Origin: Chryseobacterium formosum
Lineage (GTDB): Bacteria; Bacteroidota; Bacteroidia; Flavobacteriales; Weeksellaceae
Assembly (NCBI RefSeq): GCF_026460885.1
Contig: NZ_JAOVZW010000033.1
Coordinates: 1 to 64,000, forward strand
Length of the DNA stretch: 64,000 nucleotides
Direction of reading: 5' to 3'
The position numbers and the translations under genes are program-made. A model generated the notes under the pieces. The model did not search any database, was not told the origin of the DNA, and saw nothing but the letters and a program-made list of their open reading frames with translations. Below, one piece after another: positions 46,818 through 56,916 of the stretch (positions are counted from its first letter, which is position 1; every line of letters begins with the position of its first letter).

Positions 46818-47549
46818 ATGGAAAACCCAATTGATCTTTATGATAACTTATTTTTTTCGAAAGAATTAGAATATGCAATTTTTCAGTTAAAAAGCGGGGA
46901 AGTATTTAGCGCAAAAAACAATTCTCTAGAAAAACTTGAAATTACCAAAATCGTTGATTCAAAAAATAATAATGTTCGCTATTTCAACTATAAAGATGGT
47001 AAAAAAAAGTGGGGAATTATTCATATATCGGGACATGAAATAATTCCTCCAATTTACGATTATATCTCGCCATTAATTGCTGATGAATTTTACAAAATTT
47101 TCATGGGTGACTATTCATGGGAGTATGACGATCACTCATCTGACTATTTTTCAGAACATATAGATACCCATTCTTGGAATGGAGATTATTTTATGGGCAA
47201 ATTATCAACCGGACAATGGGGGCTGGTTGCGATTCATGGTTCAAGTTATACTGTTTTGATTGCTCCGGAATTTAGTTGGTTGATAATGATAGACAAAAAA
47301 ATTGTTTGTTGTAATGTTGGAGGAAGTCTTATAAAATGGTATGATGGAGATGATAAAAAAGAATACATTCAAGTTTACGATGGGCTGTGGAAAGTTATCG
47401 AAGCTTCAAAATGGCATAATAGAGTAGAGACTGAACTTGGTGACTTTGAGGAAGTTGTAGAAAAATTCAAGTCAGAATATTCCAAACAGTTTATCGAAGA
47501 ATTTACATACACGTATCAATTTATTTTTGATCCGCAAAAAATCTATTAG
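46818..47549 (+). CDS. WG-repeat-like protein
   Basis: 243 residues with no signal peptide. One segment, KKKWGIIHISGHEIIPPIYDYI, matches the WG (KWGxIdxxGxxiippxYDxI) repeat, and a second weaker one is GQWGLVAIHGSSYTVLIAPE. The remainder is acidic and aromatic-rich. WG-repeat proteins are common and poorly characterised in Bacteroidota. It follows the exonuclease gene by 133 bases; no functional link is evident. Confidence 0.65.
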   Translation: MENPIDLYDNLFFSKELEYAIFQLKSGEVFSAKNNSLEKLEITKIVDSKNNNVRYFNYKDGKKKWGIIHISGHEIIPPIYDYISPLIADEFYKIFMGDYSWEYDDHSSDYFSEHIDTHSWNGDYFMGKLSTGQWGLVAIHGSSYTVLIAPEFSWLIMIDKKIVCCNVGGSLIKWYDGDDKKEYIQVYDGLWKVIEASKWHNRVETELGDFEEVVEKFKSEYSKQFIEEFTYTYQFIFDPQKIY

Positions 47550-47739
47550 TAAGCTGAAATCATTTTTGCCTGATCGCCAAGCTGCAAAAGTTTATGATTA
47601 ATCAAATAAAATCTCACAAAACGATCACATTAAGTTAATTCTTATCTTTTTTAAAAAATAGTAAATTCCATGTTGAGCAGAAATTCTTGACACCATTATA
47701 TCCCTAATTATTGTACTTTGCAGTATAATAATCAAAAAT

Positions 47740-50388
47740 ATGCTACATCAATATTCAAGTTGGTTAAAACATTCTTTCGAGTTTTTAAATTTAAAAAAAG
47801 GTATTCTGTCCTTTACAGTTTTTTTATCAGTAACACTACATTCCCAAATTTATCCATATCAGGATAACAATTTATCATTTGAAAAACGAGCTGATGATTT
47901 ACTGTCCAGATTAACTATTGAAGAAAAAATAAGCCTGATGATGGACTCGTCACAACCTGTAAAAAGGTTGGGGATTAAAAAGTACAATTGGTGGAATGAG
48001 GCATTGCATGGTGTTGCGAGAGCGGGTCAGGCAACAGTTTTTCCTCAACCTATAGGGATGTCTGCAACTTTTGATAAAGAATTAATCTATAAAGTCTTTT
48101 CGGCAGTTTCAGATGAGGCAAGAGCTAAGCACACTATTTTTTCAAGACAGGGAAGTTATGAACGATATCAAGGCTTAACAATGTGGACTCCTACAATTAA
48201 TATTTTCCGAGATCCAAGATGGGGTAGAGGAATTGAAACCTATGGTGAGGATCCTTTTCTTACCAGTCTTTTAGGAGTAGCTGCTGTAAGAGGTCTTCAG
48301 GGTTCAGGAGATCTGAAAAAGTCAAAATATGATAAAGTGCACGCTTGTGCGAAACATTTTGCCGTTCATTCCGGTCCTGAGTGGAACCGACATTCTTTTA
48401 ATGCGAAGAATATTAAAACACGTGATCTTTACGAAACATATCTTCCGGCTTTCGAGGCTTTAGTTAAAGAAGGCAACGTCCAAGAAGTGATGTGCGCTTA
48501 TAATCGATTTGAAGGAGAACCCTGTTGTGGGAATGATCAGCTTTTAATGCAGATTCTCCGAAAAAAATGGGGCTTTCAAGGGATTGTCGTCTCAGACTGT
48601 GGCGCAATTGCCGACTTCTATAAAGAGAGTGCACACAACACCCATACAGATGCAGCTAAAGCTTCAGCCGCAGCAGTATTAAGCGGTACAGATTTAGAAT
48701 GTGGCTCGAGCTACAAAAGCCTTATGAAAGCGATGAAAGATGGCGATATCTCTGAAAGTGCAATCGATATCTCTGTAAAAAGATTACTCTTGGCAAGATT
48801 CAAACTTGGAGAAATGGATAGAGCGTCCGATGTAGAATGGACGAGAATAAATCCTGATGTTATTGCTTCTCAAAAGCATGCTGCCATTGCGTTGGAAGCT
48901 GCCCAAAAATCCATAGTGCTTTTACAAAACAGAAATAATATTCTTCCTTTAAAAAAGGATGGAATCAAAATCGCAGTGATGGGGCCAAATGCTAATGATT
49001 CAATCATGCAATGGGGAAACTATAATGGCACGCCTAAAAACACGGTCACGATTTTACAAGGTATTAAAAATTCTGTTGGGAAGAACTCCAATATCATTTA
49101 CGAACAAGGTTGCGGACTCGTTGAGGATTATGTTTTTGACAGTGCATTTGCTTACTGTAAAAGCGAGGGCAAAAAGGGAATGTCTGCAAAATACTGGAAC
49201 AACATTTCAAAAAACGGAGATACTGTCCTTCAACAGCTTGATCATCCATTTTCACTCTGTACTTCAGGTGACACTGTTTTTGCTCAGGGAGTTCAACTGA
49301 AAGATTTTTCTGCAGAATATAACACGTTTTTCGAGCCAGCAGAATCTGGGGAGGCTTCTATTCAAATGTATGTCAATGGAAAAGTTGATTTAAAGATTGA
49401 CGGAAAAATTGTTGTCAGTACGAAAACCGGTCACGGTCCTAAGAAAGTTAATTATCAGTTCCTTGTTGAAAAAGGAAAAAAGTATCAGATTGAAATTGAT
49501 TTTGCTTATCACAGTGGTGATGCTCAATTGAATTTTGACATCGGTTTCCAAAGAAAGTCAGATTTCCAAAAATCACTTCAAAAAGTCAGTGATGCGGATG
49601 TTATTGTTTTTGTGGGCGGAATATCACCTTCTTTGGAAGGTGAAGAAATGGGGGTTGATTTTCCTGGTTTTAAAAGAGGCGACAGAACAGATATCGAACT
49701 CCCTCAGACGCAGAAGAGCCTACTGAATGCCTTAGAAAAAACAGGTAAGCAGATCATTTATATCAATTGTTCAGGATCAGCGATCGCTTTAGATTATATT
49801 GCTAATATGAGTGCTGCAGTAATACAGGCCTGGTATCCCGGCCAGGAAGGAGGAACTGCAGTAGCTGATATATTATTTGGAGATTACAATCCCTCAGGCC
49901 ATTTACCAATAACTTTTTACAAGAACAGTTCGCAGCTTCCAGATTTTGAAAACTATGATATGGAAGGGAGAACGTACCGATACTTGAGAACTGATCCCTT
50001 GTTTGTTTTCGGACATGGTCTCAGCTATAGCTCATTTAAGTATGGAAAGATCAAAGCGGATAAAAACAGGATTAAGAGAGGTCAATCACTGCAACTTTCA
50101 GTGCTTGTAAAAAATAAAAGTAAGGTCGATGGAACAGAAACTGTTCAGCTGTATCTTAAGAAAAAAGATGATCACAATGGGCCAAACAGAGAACTTCGAG
50201 CCGTAAAAAAAATATTTATATCGGCAGGAAAGTCTGAAAAAGTAGATTTTCTCCTGGAAGCAAAAGATCTTAAATCTTGGAATGCGGAATTAAATGAAAT
50301 GGATATACAAGTTGGAATTTATACATTAGAAATAGGAGGTAGCTCAAAAGCCGAAAGCTTAAAAAGTTTAGAATTTAGTATTAGATAA
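47740..50388 (+). CDS. GH3 beta-glycosidase with PA14-like insert
   Basis: 882 residues with a signal-like segment near residues 25-45. The GH3 N-terminal barrel shows WWNEALHGVARAG, TPTINIFRDPRWGRG and ETYGEDPFL, and the nucleophile is D286 (VVSDCGAI). A C-terminal (alpha/beta) sandwich, a PA14-like domain (about 480-600) and a fibronectin-III-like tail follow. The motifs are of the beta-xylosidase/arabinosidase or beta-glucosidase branch. Likely periplasmic trimming of plant oligosaccharides. It precedes the hexuronate genes and GH2. Confidence 0.93.
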   Translation: MLHQYSSWLKHSFEFLNLKKGILSFTVFLSVTLHSQIYPYQDNNLSFEKRADDLLSRLTIEEKISLMMDSSQPVKRLGIKKYNWWNEALHGVARAGQATVFPQPIGMSATFDKELIYKVFSAVSDEARAKHTIFSRQGSYERYQGLTMWTPTINIFRDPRWGRGIETYGEDPFLTSLLGVAAVRGLQGSGDLKKSKYDKVHACAKHFAVHSGPEWNRHSFNAKNIKTRDLYETYLPAFEALVKEGNVQEVMCAYNRFEGEPCCGNDQLLMQILRKKWGFQGIVVSDCGAIADFYKESAHNTHTDAAKASAAAVLSGTDLECGSSYKSLMKAMKDGDISESAIDISVKRLLLARFKLGEMDRASDVEWTRINPDVIASQKHAAIALEAAQKSIVLLQNRNNILPLKKDGIKIAVMGPNANDSIMQWGNYNGTPKNTVTILQGIKNSVGKNSNIIYEQGCGLVEDYVFDSAFAYCKSEGKKGMSAKYWNNISKNGDTVLQQLDHPFSLCTSGDTVFAQGVQLKDFSAEYNTFFEPAESGEASIQMYVNGKVDLKIDGKIVVSTKTGHGPKKVNYQFLVEKGKKYQIEIDFAYHSGDAQLNFDIGFQRKSDFQKSLQKVSDADVIVFVGGISPSLEGEEMGVDFPGFKRGDRTDIELPQTQKSLLNALEKTGKQIIYINCSGSAIALDYIANMSAAVIQAWYPGQEGGTAVADILFGDYNPSGHLPITFYKNSSQLPDFENYDMEGRTYRYLRTDPLFVFGHGLSYSSFKYGKIKADKNRIKRGQSLQLSVLVKNKSKVDGTETVQLYLKKKDDHNGPNRELRAVKKIFISAGKSEKVDFLLEAKDLKSWNAELNEMDIQVGIYTLEIGGSSKAESLKSLEFSIR

Positions 50389-50771
50389 AGTCGTCATCTT
50401 AAAAAAAAATAACGATCTAGTATAAATTTTAGCTTATTGATTGTATGTTAAATTTATTGCCATGACACTACAAGATGCGCAAATAATAACATCTTGCTAA
50501 TTTTCATGTTCTTACTAAAAGTTAATCCTACTTGAATTAGTCGGTAATATTTGAGAGATATATTTCCGTAGCGAAACCTATTAGACGTACAAAAATGGAA
50601 GTAGTTTTATAGAAAACTTTACAGGTAAACAGATTTTTTTAGAGTTTAGGCTGTGAGTCCTCGAACTGTCATTTCGTTCTATTACATAGCCCTGATACCC
50701 ATAACTATGTGTAATAAAAAGATTCATTATAAATACATCAGTCTAAAAGGAGTTTACTTAAAATAAATATT
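50389..50771. other. Intergenic region with no gene
   Basis: About 380 AT-rich bases between the GH3 gene and the deleted SDR. No open frame, relic or hairpin of note; expected to hold a promoter for the hexuronate genes. Confidence 0.45.
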
Positions 50772-51374
50772 ATGAGTAGTAATTTCAATAATAAAATAAT
50801 AGTCATTACAGGCGGTGCCGGAGTCTTAGGCTCTGGTTTCAGCAAAGCTTTTGCAAAACAAGGCGCCAAAGTTGTCATCCTGGGAAGAGATGAAGCTAAA
50901 GACCAGAATTTGGCGGATCAAATTATTGCTGATGGTGGCATTGCAATGGGCTTAGGGGCCGACGTTACCAACTTGGATTCTCTCAAAGAAGCACATGGTT
51001 TAATTAATGAAAAATTCGGGAAGACAGATATTTTAATTAATGGCGCAGGCGGAAATCATCCCGACAGTGTTACTGCACACGAAGTTTTTGATATCGAAAA
51101 ATCGGTGGACAAAGATTTTTTTTCATTGACTGGAGAATCTATTCGATTTGTGATGGATCTGAATTATATGGGAACACTTTTACCCATTCAGGTTTTTGCC
51201 AAGGACATGGTCGGCAGAAAAGATTGTTCAATTGTCAATATTTCTTCCGTGGCAGCGCTTCATCCGTTGACCAAAATTCCTGCATACATCGCAGCTAAAG
51301 CAGCCATAGCAAATTTTATCACAGGTATAACAGTTCCGGTTGACGGAGAATTTACTGCTTATGGAGTCGTTTAA
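50772..51374 (+). pseudogene. Mannonate-oxidoreductase-type SDR with internal deletion
   Basis: 200 codons. The first about 180 residues are a normal SDR (TGGAGVLGSGFSKAFAKQG, NGAGGNHPDSV, NISSVAALHP, YIAAK catalytic). After AAKAAIANF the sequence jumps to ITGITVPVDGEFTAY, the final segment of the family, so about 60-70 residues of substrate-binding and C-terminal helices are missing while the frame is preserved. The family reduces fructuronate to mannonate next to uxuA. Probably inactive; the join shares a short ATTTTATCACAGG-like sequence. Confidence 0.82.
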
Positions 51375-51390
51375 TCACAAAAATTTAGGG

Positions 51391-52566
51391 ATGACGCAAA
51401 CCTGGAGATGGTTTGGCCCGCAGGATCCGGTTTCTCTTTCGTACATCAAAATGGCGGGAGCAACGGGCATCGTGACAGCATTACATCATATTCCGAACGG
51501 AGAGGTCTGGAGTGTTGATGAGATTCAGAAAAGAAAAAAAATCATTGAGGAAAGCGGATTGACTTGGGAAGTCGTAGAAAATGTTCCCGTGCACGAAGAT
51601 ATCAAAAAAAGGAAAGGCAATTACGAACTTTATATAGAAAATTATCAGCAGTCCATTCGAAATTTGGCGCAGTGTGGCATCAATACGATTTGCTATAATT
51701 TTATGCCGATTTTGGATTGGACACGCACCGATTTGAAATTTGAACTTCCCGACGGCAGCAAAGCACTTCGTTTTGACCAACTGGAATTTGCAGTTTTTGA
51801 ATTGTTTATTTTAAAACGGAAAAATGCAGAAAGCTATTACAACTCAGTACAGATAGAGAAAGCTCAGGCGTTATTTGAACAAATGTCTGAAACTTACAAA
51901 ACGCAACTTTCCAACAACATCATTGCCGGACTTCCCGGTGCTGAAGAAGGTTATCAATTGGATAAATTCAATGACCTGATCAATGAATATTCGGAAATTG
52001 GAGAACAGGGATTGCGTGACAATTTGAAATCATTTTTAAAAGAAATTATTCCTGTCGCAGCAGAAAATCAAGTGTTAATGGCAATCCATCCCGATGATCC
52101 ACCGTTTCCGATTTTAGGTTTGCCAAGGATTGTCAGCACAGAATCTGACGCTATGGAAATTATTCAGACAGTCGATTCTATTTACAACGGACTCTGTTTC
52201 TGTACAGGCTCTTTCGTTGTTCGGCCAGATAATGATTTGGTGGGAATGATTGAAAGATTAGGTGATAGAATCAATTTCATTCATCTCCGTTCGACAAAAA
52301 GAGACGAGGACGGAAATTTCTTTGAAGCCGACCATCTTGCAGGCGATGTTGATATGTATGGCGTTGTAAAAGCCTTGCTGAATGAGCAGAAAAAAAGACT
52401 GATTTCCGGAAGAACCGATTATCAATTATCAATGCGACCGGATCACGGACATCAAATGCTTGACGACTTAGCGAAAAAATCGAATCCCGGTTACAGTGCA
52501 ATCGGCAGACTTCGCGGTTTGGCAGAGCTACGTGGTTTGGAGCTGGGAATCCGCAATAGTTTTTAA
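51391..52566 (+). CDS. uxuA: Mannonate dehydratase
   Basis: 391 residues from ATG 51391 (MTQTWRWFGPQDPVSLSYIK); ATG 51361 is also possible and overlaps the SDR. Conserved UxuA segments include AGATGIVTALHHIPNGEVW, WEVVENVPVHEDIKKR, YNFMPILDWTRTDL, MAIHPDDPPFPILGLPRI and MRPDHGHQMLDD (metal and substrate ligands). It converts D-mannonate to 2-keto-3-deoxygluconate in hexuronate catabolism. It follows the damaged oxidoreductase that would supply its substrate and precedes a GH2 enzyme. Confidence 0.95.
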   Translation: MTQTWRWFGPQDPVSLSYIKMAGATGIVTALHHIPNGEVWSVDEIQKRKKIIEESGLTWEVVENVPVHEDIKKRKGNYELYIENYQQSIRNLAQCGINTICYNFMPILDWTRTDLKFELPDGSKALRFDQLEFAVFELFILKRKNAESYYNSVQIEKAQALFEQMSETYKTQLSNNIIAGLPGAEEGYQLDKFNDLINEYSEIGEQGLRDNLKSFLKEIIPVAAENQVLMAIHPDDPPFPILGLPRIVSTESDAMEIIQTVDSIYNGLCFCTGSFVVRPDNDLVGMIERLGDRINFIHLRSTKRDEDGNFFEADHLAGDVDMYGVVKALLNEQKKRLISGRTDYQLSMRPDHGHQMLDDLAKKSNPGYSAIGRLRGLAELRGLELGIRNSF

Positions 52567-52583
52567 TTAAATAAATCTTCGAT

Positions 52584-55500
52584 ATGAAATACTTTTCAAT
52601 CAAATTCTCAATCTTATTTTTAATGATTTTGAGTGTATCATCACAGCTTTGTGCACAAATAAAATTTGACCCCGAAATTCAAAAATATAATTTCAACAGT
52701 CAATGGTTGCTGAATGTGGGCGATGTGAATGACGGAAAAGCAATTTCGTTCAAAGATGAAAACTGGAAAAAAGTAACGCTTCCGCACGCGTTCAATGAAG
52801 ATGAAGCCTTTAAAGTGGCGATTGACAGCTTATCAACGTCTATTGTTTGGTACAGAAAGCATTTTAAACTTCCAAAACAGGCAAAAGGAAAAAAGATTTT
52901 CTTAGAGTTTGAAGGCATTCGTTTCGGTGGTGAATTCTTTATCAACGGACAATCGGTTGGGATTCACGAAAATGGCGTAATGGCATTCGGTCTGGATATT
53001 TCTGAATTTGCGAAATTTGGAAATGAAGACAATGTTTTTTCTGCCCGGATAGATAATTCCTGGAAGTATAAGGAAAAGGCAACCGGACAAGGCTATCAGT
53101 GGAATGACAAAAATTTCAACGCCAATTATGGTGGAATTCCTAAAAATGTCAATTTATACATTAAAGAAAAAGTCTATCAGACGCTTCCGCTTTATTCCAA
53201 TCTCGGAACTACCGGAACTTATATCTATGCGAAAGATTTTGATATTAAAAATAAATCTGCAGTTATTCACGCAGAATCTGAAGTGTTTAATGAGTTTTCT
53301 GAACCTAAAGATGTCAGATTTGAAACAGTCGTCAAAGATCAAAAGGGGAAAGTCGTAAAGACCATAAAAGGTACTGAAACCAAAATTTTACCCGGACAAA
53401 AAACGATTTTAAAAGCAGAAGCTCAGGTCAATGATTTGGAATTTTGGAGTTGGGGTTTTGGTTACTTATATACCGTTTACACAGATTTATATGTCAATAA
53501 TAAATTAGTTGACCGAGTCCAGACCAAAACAGGATTTAGAAAAACGAAATTTGAAAAAGGAATGGTTTACCTCAATGACCGCGTGATTCAGTTGAAAGGG
53601 TATGCTCAGCGAACCAGCAATGAATGGCCGGCAGTTGGCATGTCTGTTCCGGCTTGGCTGAGTGATTTCTCCAATAAACTGATGGTGGAAAGTAATGCCA
53701 ATCTCGTTCGCTGGATGCACGTGACGCCTTGGAAACAAGATGTAGAAAGCTGCGATAGAGTAGGATTGATGCAGGCTATGCCCGCAGGTGATGCCGAAAA
53801 AGATGTCTCAGACAGACGTTGGCAACAGAGAACTTTGTTAATGCGTGATGCGATTATTTACAACAGAAATAATCCGAGCATTGTTTTCTACGAATCCGGA
53901 AACGAATCTATTTCGGAAGAACATATGGCTGAAATGAAAGCCATTCGAAATCAATACGATCCATTTGGCGGAAGAGCCATTGGTTCACGTGAAATGCTTG
54001 ACAGCGAAATTGCAGAATATGGCGGAGAAATGCTTTACATCAACAAATCGGCTGATATTCCTATGTGGGCAACGGAATATTGCAGAGACGAAGCGCTCAG
54101 AAAATATTGGAATGACTATTCTTATCCTTACCACAAAGATGGTGACGGAACTTCCTATTATAGATCCACTGTAACCAATAAAGTGGAAAAAAGAGAAGAC
54201 GCTCAAGTCTATAACCGAAACCAGGATACTTTTACCAAAGAAACCGTAACCCGATGGTATGACTATTACAGAGTTCGCCCTGGAACCGGAGACAGAGTAA
54301 GTTCGGGTGGTGTCAATATTATTTTTTCCGATACCAACACGCATTACCGCGGCGTTGAAAATTACAGAAGAAGCGGCGAAGTAGATGCGATGCGGATTCC
54401 CAAAGATGGTTTTTTTGCCCATCAGGTGATGTGGGACGGTTGGGTAGATGTTGAAAATTACCGAACGCACATCGTAGGACACTGGAATTATCCTGCGAAT
54501 ACTCAAAAAGATGTTTTCGTGGTTTCAAGTGGCGAAAATGTAGAACTTTTCATTAATGGAAAATCGTATGGCTTTGGCGAAAAATCAGATGGATTTTGGT
54601 TTACTTTTAAGAATATTAAATTCCAACCCGGAAAGATTGAAGCCGTTAGCTATAATAATCAAAATAAGGAATTGAGCCGTGATAAAATTCAGACCGCAGG
54701 GAAACCACACTCGATTAAATTAAAAAAATGGAATGCTGCAGATGGTTTCAAAGCAGACGCGGCAGATTTGGTGCTGGTAGAAGTGGAAGTTGTTGATGAG
54801 CAAGGCAATCGCTGTCCGCTAGCCAATAATTTAATTTCATTTGAGTTAAATGGTCCTGCAGAATGGCGCGGCGGAATTGCAAAAGGAAAAGATAATTATA
54901 TTCTTTCAAAAAATCTTCCGGTAGAAAGCGGGATTAATCGCGTTCTGGTTCGTTCAACGCTTGAGAAAGGAGAGATTTCTCTCAAGGCAAAAGCAGAAGG
55001 ATTGATTTCGGATGAGATTAAATTTAATTCCATTCAAATCGATGAGAAAGATGGTTTGTCGGCTTACAAAAGTGGGGATTTCCAAGCAGCGAATCTTTCG
55101 AGAGGCAAAACACCTTCAACACCATCTTATAAAATTTCAAGAAAGTCGGTAGAAATTGAAAAAGCTGAAGCGGGAAGCAATCAGGAGAAAGCAAAATTTA
55201 GTTTTGACGATAATGAATTGAATCAATGGGAAAGCCAAGGCGATATCTCTAAAGCTTTTATTACCTACACTTTGAAGAAAGAGGCATTAATCAGTGAAGT
55301 TGAAATGAAACTGGTTTCCTGGCGAAACAAAAGTTATCCTATTAAAATTTCTGTGGATGGTAAAGTCGTGTATCAAGGGATGACGCCGAAGACTTTGGGA
55401 TATTTCTCGATCCCATTTGCAGTTCCTACCAAAGGCAAAGCTGTAAAGGTAGAATTGATGGGCGATGTGGCGGAAAAAGATGCATTTGGCGGCGTTGTGG

Positions 55501-55592
55501 AAATTACCGGAAAGAAAGAATTGCAGGAAGGTAAAAAAGCAAACCGTTCGCTAGGTATTGTAGAGATTGAGGTGTACGAAAAAGCAGATTGA
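52584..55592 (+). CDS. GH2-family exported glycosidase
   Basis: 1,002 residues with a signal peptide (MKYFSIKFSILFLMILSVSS). Domain order: GH2 sugar-binding jelly roll (WYRKHFKLPKQAKGKKIFLEFEG), Ig-like domain, TIM barrel with acid/base E441 (ESGNESIS) and a likely nucleophile E498 (WATEYCRDE), then DUF4982-like and C-terminal beta domains. Long GH2 enzymes of this shape are beta-galactosidases or beta-glucuronidases; with uxuA next door a glucuronide or galacturonide substrate is plausible, by inference. It starts 17 bases after uxuA. Confidence 0.93.
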   Translation: MKYFSIKFSILFLMILSVSSQLCAQIKFDPEIQKYNFNSQWLLNVGDVNDGKAISFKDENWKKVTLPHAFNEDEAFKVAIDSLSTSIVWYRKHFKLPKQAKGKKIFLEFEGIRFGGEFFINGQSVGIHENGVMAFGLDISEFAKFGNEDNVFSARIDNSWKYKEKATGQGYQWNDKNFNANYGGIPKNVNLYIKEKVYQTLPLYSNLGTTGTYIYAKDFDIKNKSAVIHAESEVFNEFSEPKDVRFETVVKDQKGKVVKTIKGTETKILPGQKTILKAEAQVNDLEFWSWGFGYLYTVYTDLYVNNKLVDRVQTKTGFRKTKFEKGMVYLNDRVIQLKGYAQRTSNEWPAVGMSVPAWLSDFSNKLMVESNANLVRWMHVTPWKQDVESCDRVGLMQAMPAGDAEKDVSDRRWQQRTLLMRDAIIYNRNNPSIVFYESGNESISEEHMAEMKAIRNQYDPFGGRAIGSREMLDSEIAEYGGEMLYINKSADIPMWATEYCRDEALRKYWNDYSYPYHKDGDGTSYYRSTVTNKVEKREDAQVYNRNQDTFTKETVTRWYDYYRVRPGTGDRVSSGGVNIIFSDTNTHYRGVENYRRSGEVDAMRIPKDGFFAHQVMWDGWVDVENYRTHIVGHWNYPANTQKDVFVVSSGENVELFINGKSYGFGEKSDGFWFTFKNIKFQPGKIEAVSYNNQNKELSRDKIQTAGKPHSIKLKKWNAADGFKADAADLVLVEVEVVDEQGNRCPLANNLISFELNGPAEWRGGIAKGKDNYILSKNLPVESGINRVLVRSTLEKGEISLKAKAEGLISDEIKFNSIQIDEKDGLSAYKSGDFQAANLSRGKTPSTPSYKISRKSVEIEKAEAGSNQEKAKFSFDDNELNQWESQGDISKAFITYTLKKEALISEVEMKLVSWRNKSYPIKISVDGKVVYQGMTPKTLGYFSIPFAVPTKGKAVKVELMGDVAEKDAFGGVVEITGKKELQEGKKANRSLGIVEIEVYEKAD

Positions 55593-55725
55593 CATTTAAT
55601 AGAGTAACAAATTTTAGAAGTAGTCTTAGAAGACGATCGGAAAAAACATTGTTATTCCAACAGTTGATTTTATGTCTTGAATATTTATAACAATAGAATA
55701 GAAACAAAACATTCTTCATATAATA

Positions 55726-56091
55726 TTAACCATTATCTTCCTCTTTGGCACCAAAAACTTTTTCACGATGGTTAATTCCCCAGTCTTTCATAGCATAAAT
55801 TATCGGCGTCAATGTATCTGCATAAAGTTCTCTTGTATAAGTTATTTTTACCGGATAATCATTCGTAATTGTTCTCTTTATCAGCTCATGCTGTTCTAAT
55901 TCTTTTAATTCTTTCGCTAAAACTTTGGGTGTGATTCCCGGAATGCTGTCCTGAATATCAGTAAACCTGTCATTCCCTACCCCTATAGATACGAGTATAG
56001 GAAACTTCCACTTTCCGCTCATTACATCTAAAAAATCACGTACCGGTTTTATCGTGTCAATGCAATTGTTGTAACCTCGTTTTACTGCCAT
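55726..56091 (-). CDS. HxlR-type winged-helix regulator
   Basis: 121 residues. HxlR domain: CIDTIKPVRDFLDVMSGKWK, FTDIQDSIPGITPKVLAKELK as recognition helix and KRTITNDYPVKITYTREL as wing. The N-terminal Cys residue near position 10 is typical of thiol or electrophile sensors in this family. It is divergently transcribed from the nitroreductase gene across a 106-base gap that contains a perfect inverted repeat, its probable operator. Confidence 0.92.
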   Translation of the reverse strand: MAVKRGYNNCIDTIKPVRDFLDVMSGKWKFPILVSIGVGNDRFTDIQDSIPGITPKVLAKELKELEQHELIKRTITNDYPVKITYTRELYADTLTPIIYAMKDWGINHREKVFGAKEEDNG

Positions 56092-56134
56092 AATATCAGT
56101 TTAATAAAAAATTCACTTTCCTTGAGGAAAGAAC

Positions 56135-56171
56135 TATACAAAGTAAAGCAATTTTGTCGGAACTTTGTATA
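56135..56171. promoter_or_regulatory. Candidate HxlR operator
   Basis: Perfect 10-base inverted repeat TATACAAAGT / ACTTTGTATA with a 17-base spacer, centred in the divergent gap between hxlR and the nitroreductase gene. A decayed version of the same region (from CACTTTC at 56114 through the second arm) is present at 60923-60979. Confidence 0.65.
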
Positions 56172-56197
56172 AGGATTAAAAAAAAACATCTTGGATT

Positions 56198-56902
56198 ATG
56201 GATAGAAATATGACAGAAGACATTCAGCATAGCAATTTGACATTTAAAGAAGTATTAAGATCAAGAAAATCTTGCCGCGGATTTTTAGATACACCCGTAG
56301 CAGAAAATATCATTACTTCTTTACTGGATGATGCAAAATATTCACCCTCAAACTGCAACACTCAGCCCTGGGAAACACATATCATTTCAGGAAATAAATT
56401 AAGAGAATTGTCCGAGTCTTTGGTAAGAGAAAATAAAGCAGGAAGATTTTCTCCGGATTTTAGTTTCGACGTTCATGATTATCATGGCCAATACAAAGAG
56501 CGGTATTTTAACCTTGGCCAGACCATGTATGAGGCGTTTGATGTACAACGTGAAGATAAAGAAGGTCGAAAAGAAATTGCAGACAGGAACTATACTTTCT
56601 TCAATGCGCCACATGTTGCAATACCATTTATGCCCTCATTTGGTGATAATGTACGTGTGGGAGGTGATATAGGAATGTATGGACAGACCTTTTTGTTATC
56701 CCTTACCGCTCATGGTCTTGCAGGCATCCCGCAGACAGCACTCGGCTTTTTCGCAGGAACTATAAGGGAAATCTTAAATGTGCCTGAAGAATTCAAAATG
56801 CTGTTTGGAATTTCATTTGGCTACGCCGATCCCAATTCACCAGGTAATTCATTTAAGTTAGGAAGAGATCCGATTTCCAGCAATGTCATTTTTCATCAAT
56901 AA
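56198..56902 (+). CDS. Nitroreductase-family flavoprotein
   Basis: 234 residues. FMN-binding motif RSRKSCRGFLDTPV (about 21-34), SNCNTQPWETHIISG, and the C-terminal FGYADPNSPGNSFKLGR are typical of NfsA/NfnB-like NAD(P)H:FMN nitroreductases, usually dimeric and reducing nitroaromatics or quinones. First gene of the HxlR-associated cluster; an LLM monooxygenase follows 14 bases later. Probably electrophile or quinone induced. Confidence 0.92.
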   Translation: MDRNMTEDIQHSNLTFKEVLRSRKSCRGFLDTPVAENIITSLLDDAKYSPSNCNTQPWETHIISGNKLRELSESLVRENKAGRFSPDFSFDVHDYHGQYKERYFNLGQTMYEAFDVQREDKEGRKEIADRNYTFFNAPHVAIPFMPSFGDNVRVGGDIGMYGQTFLLSLTAHGLAGIPQTALGFFAGTIREILNVPEEFKMLFGISFGYADPNSPGNSFKLGRDPISSNVIFHQ

Positions 56903-56916
56903 TAAATAGTTTGAGA

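Noticed and set aside
53985..54506. 173-codon minus-strand frame within the GH2 gene
   Set aside because: Antisense to well-conserved GH2 catalytic domain; low-complexity, no family.
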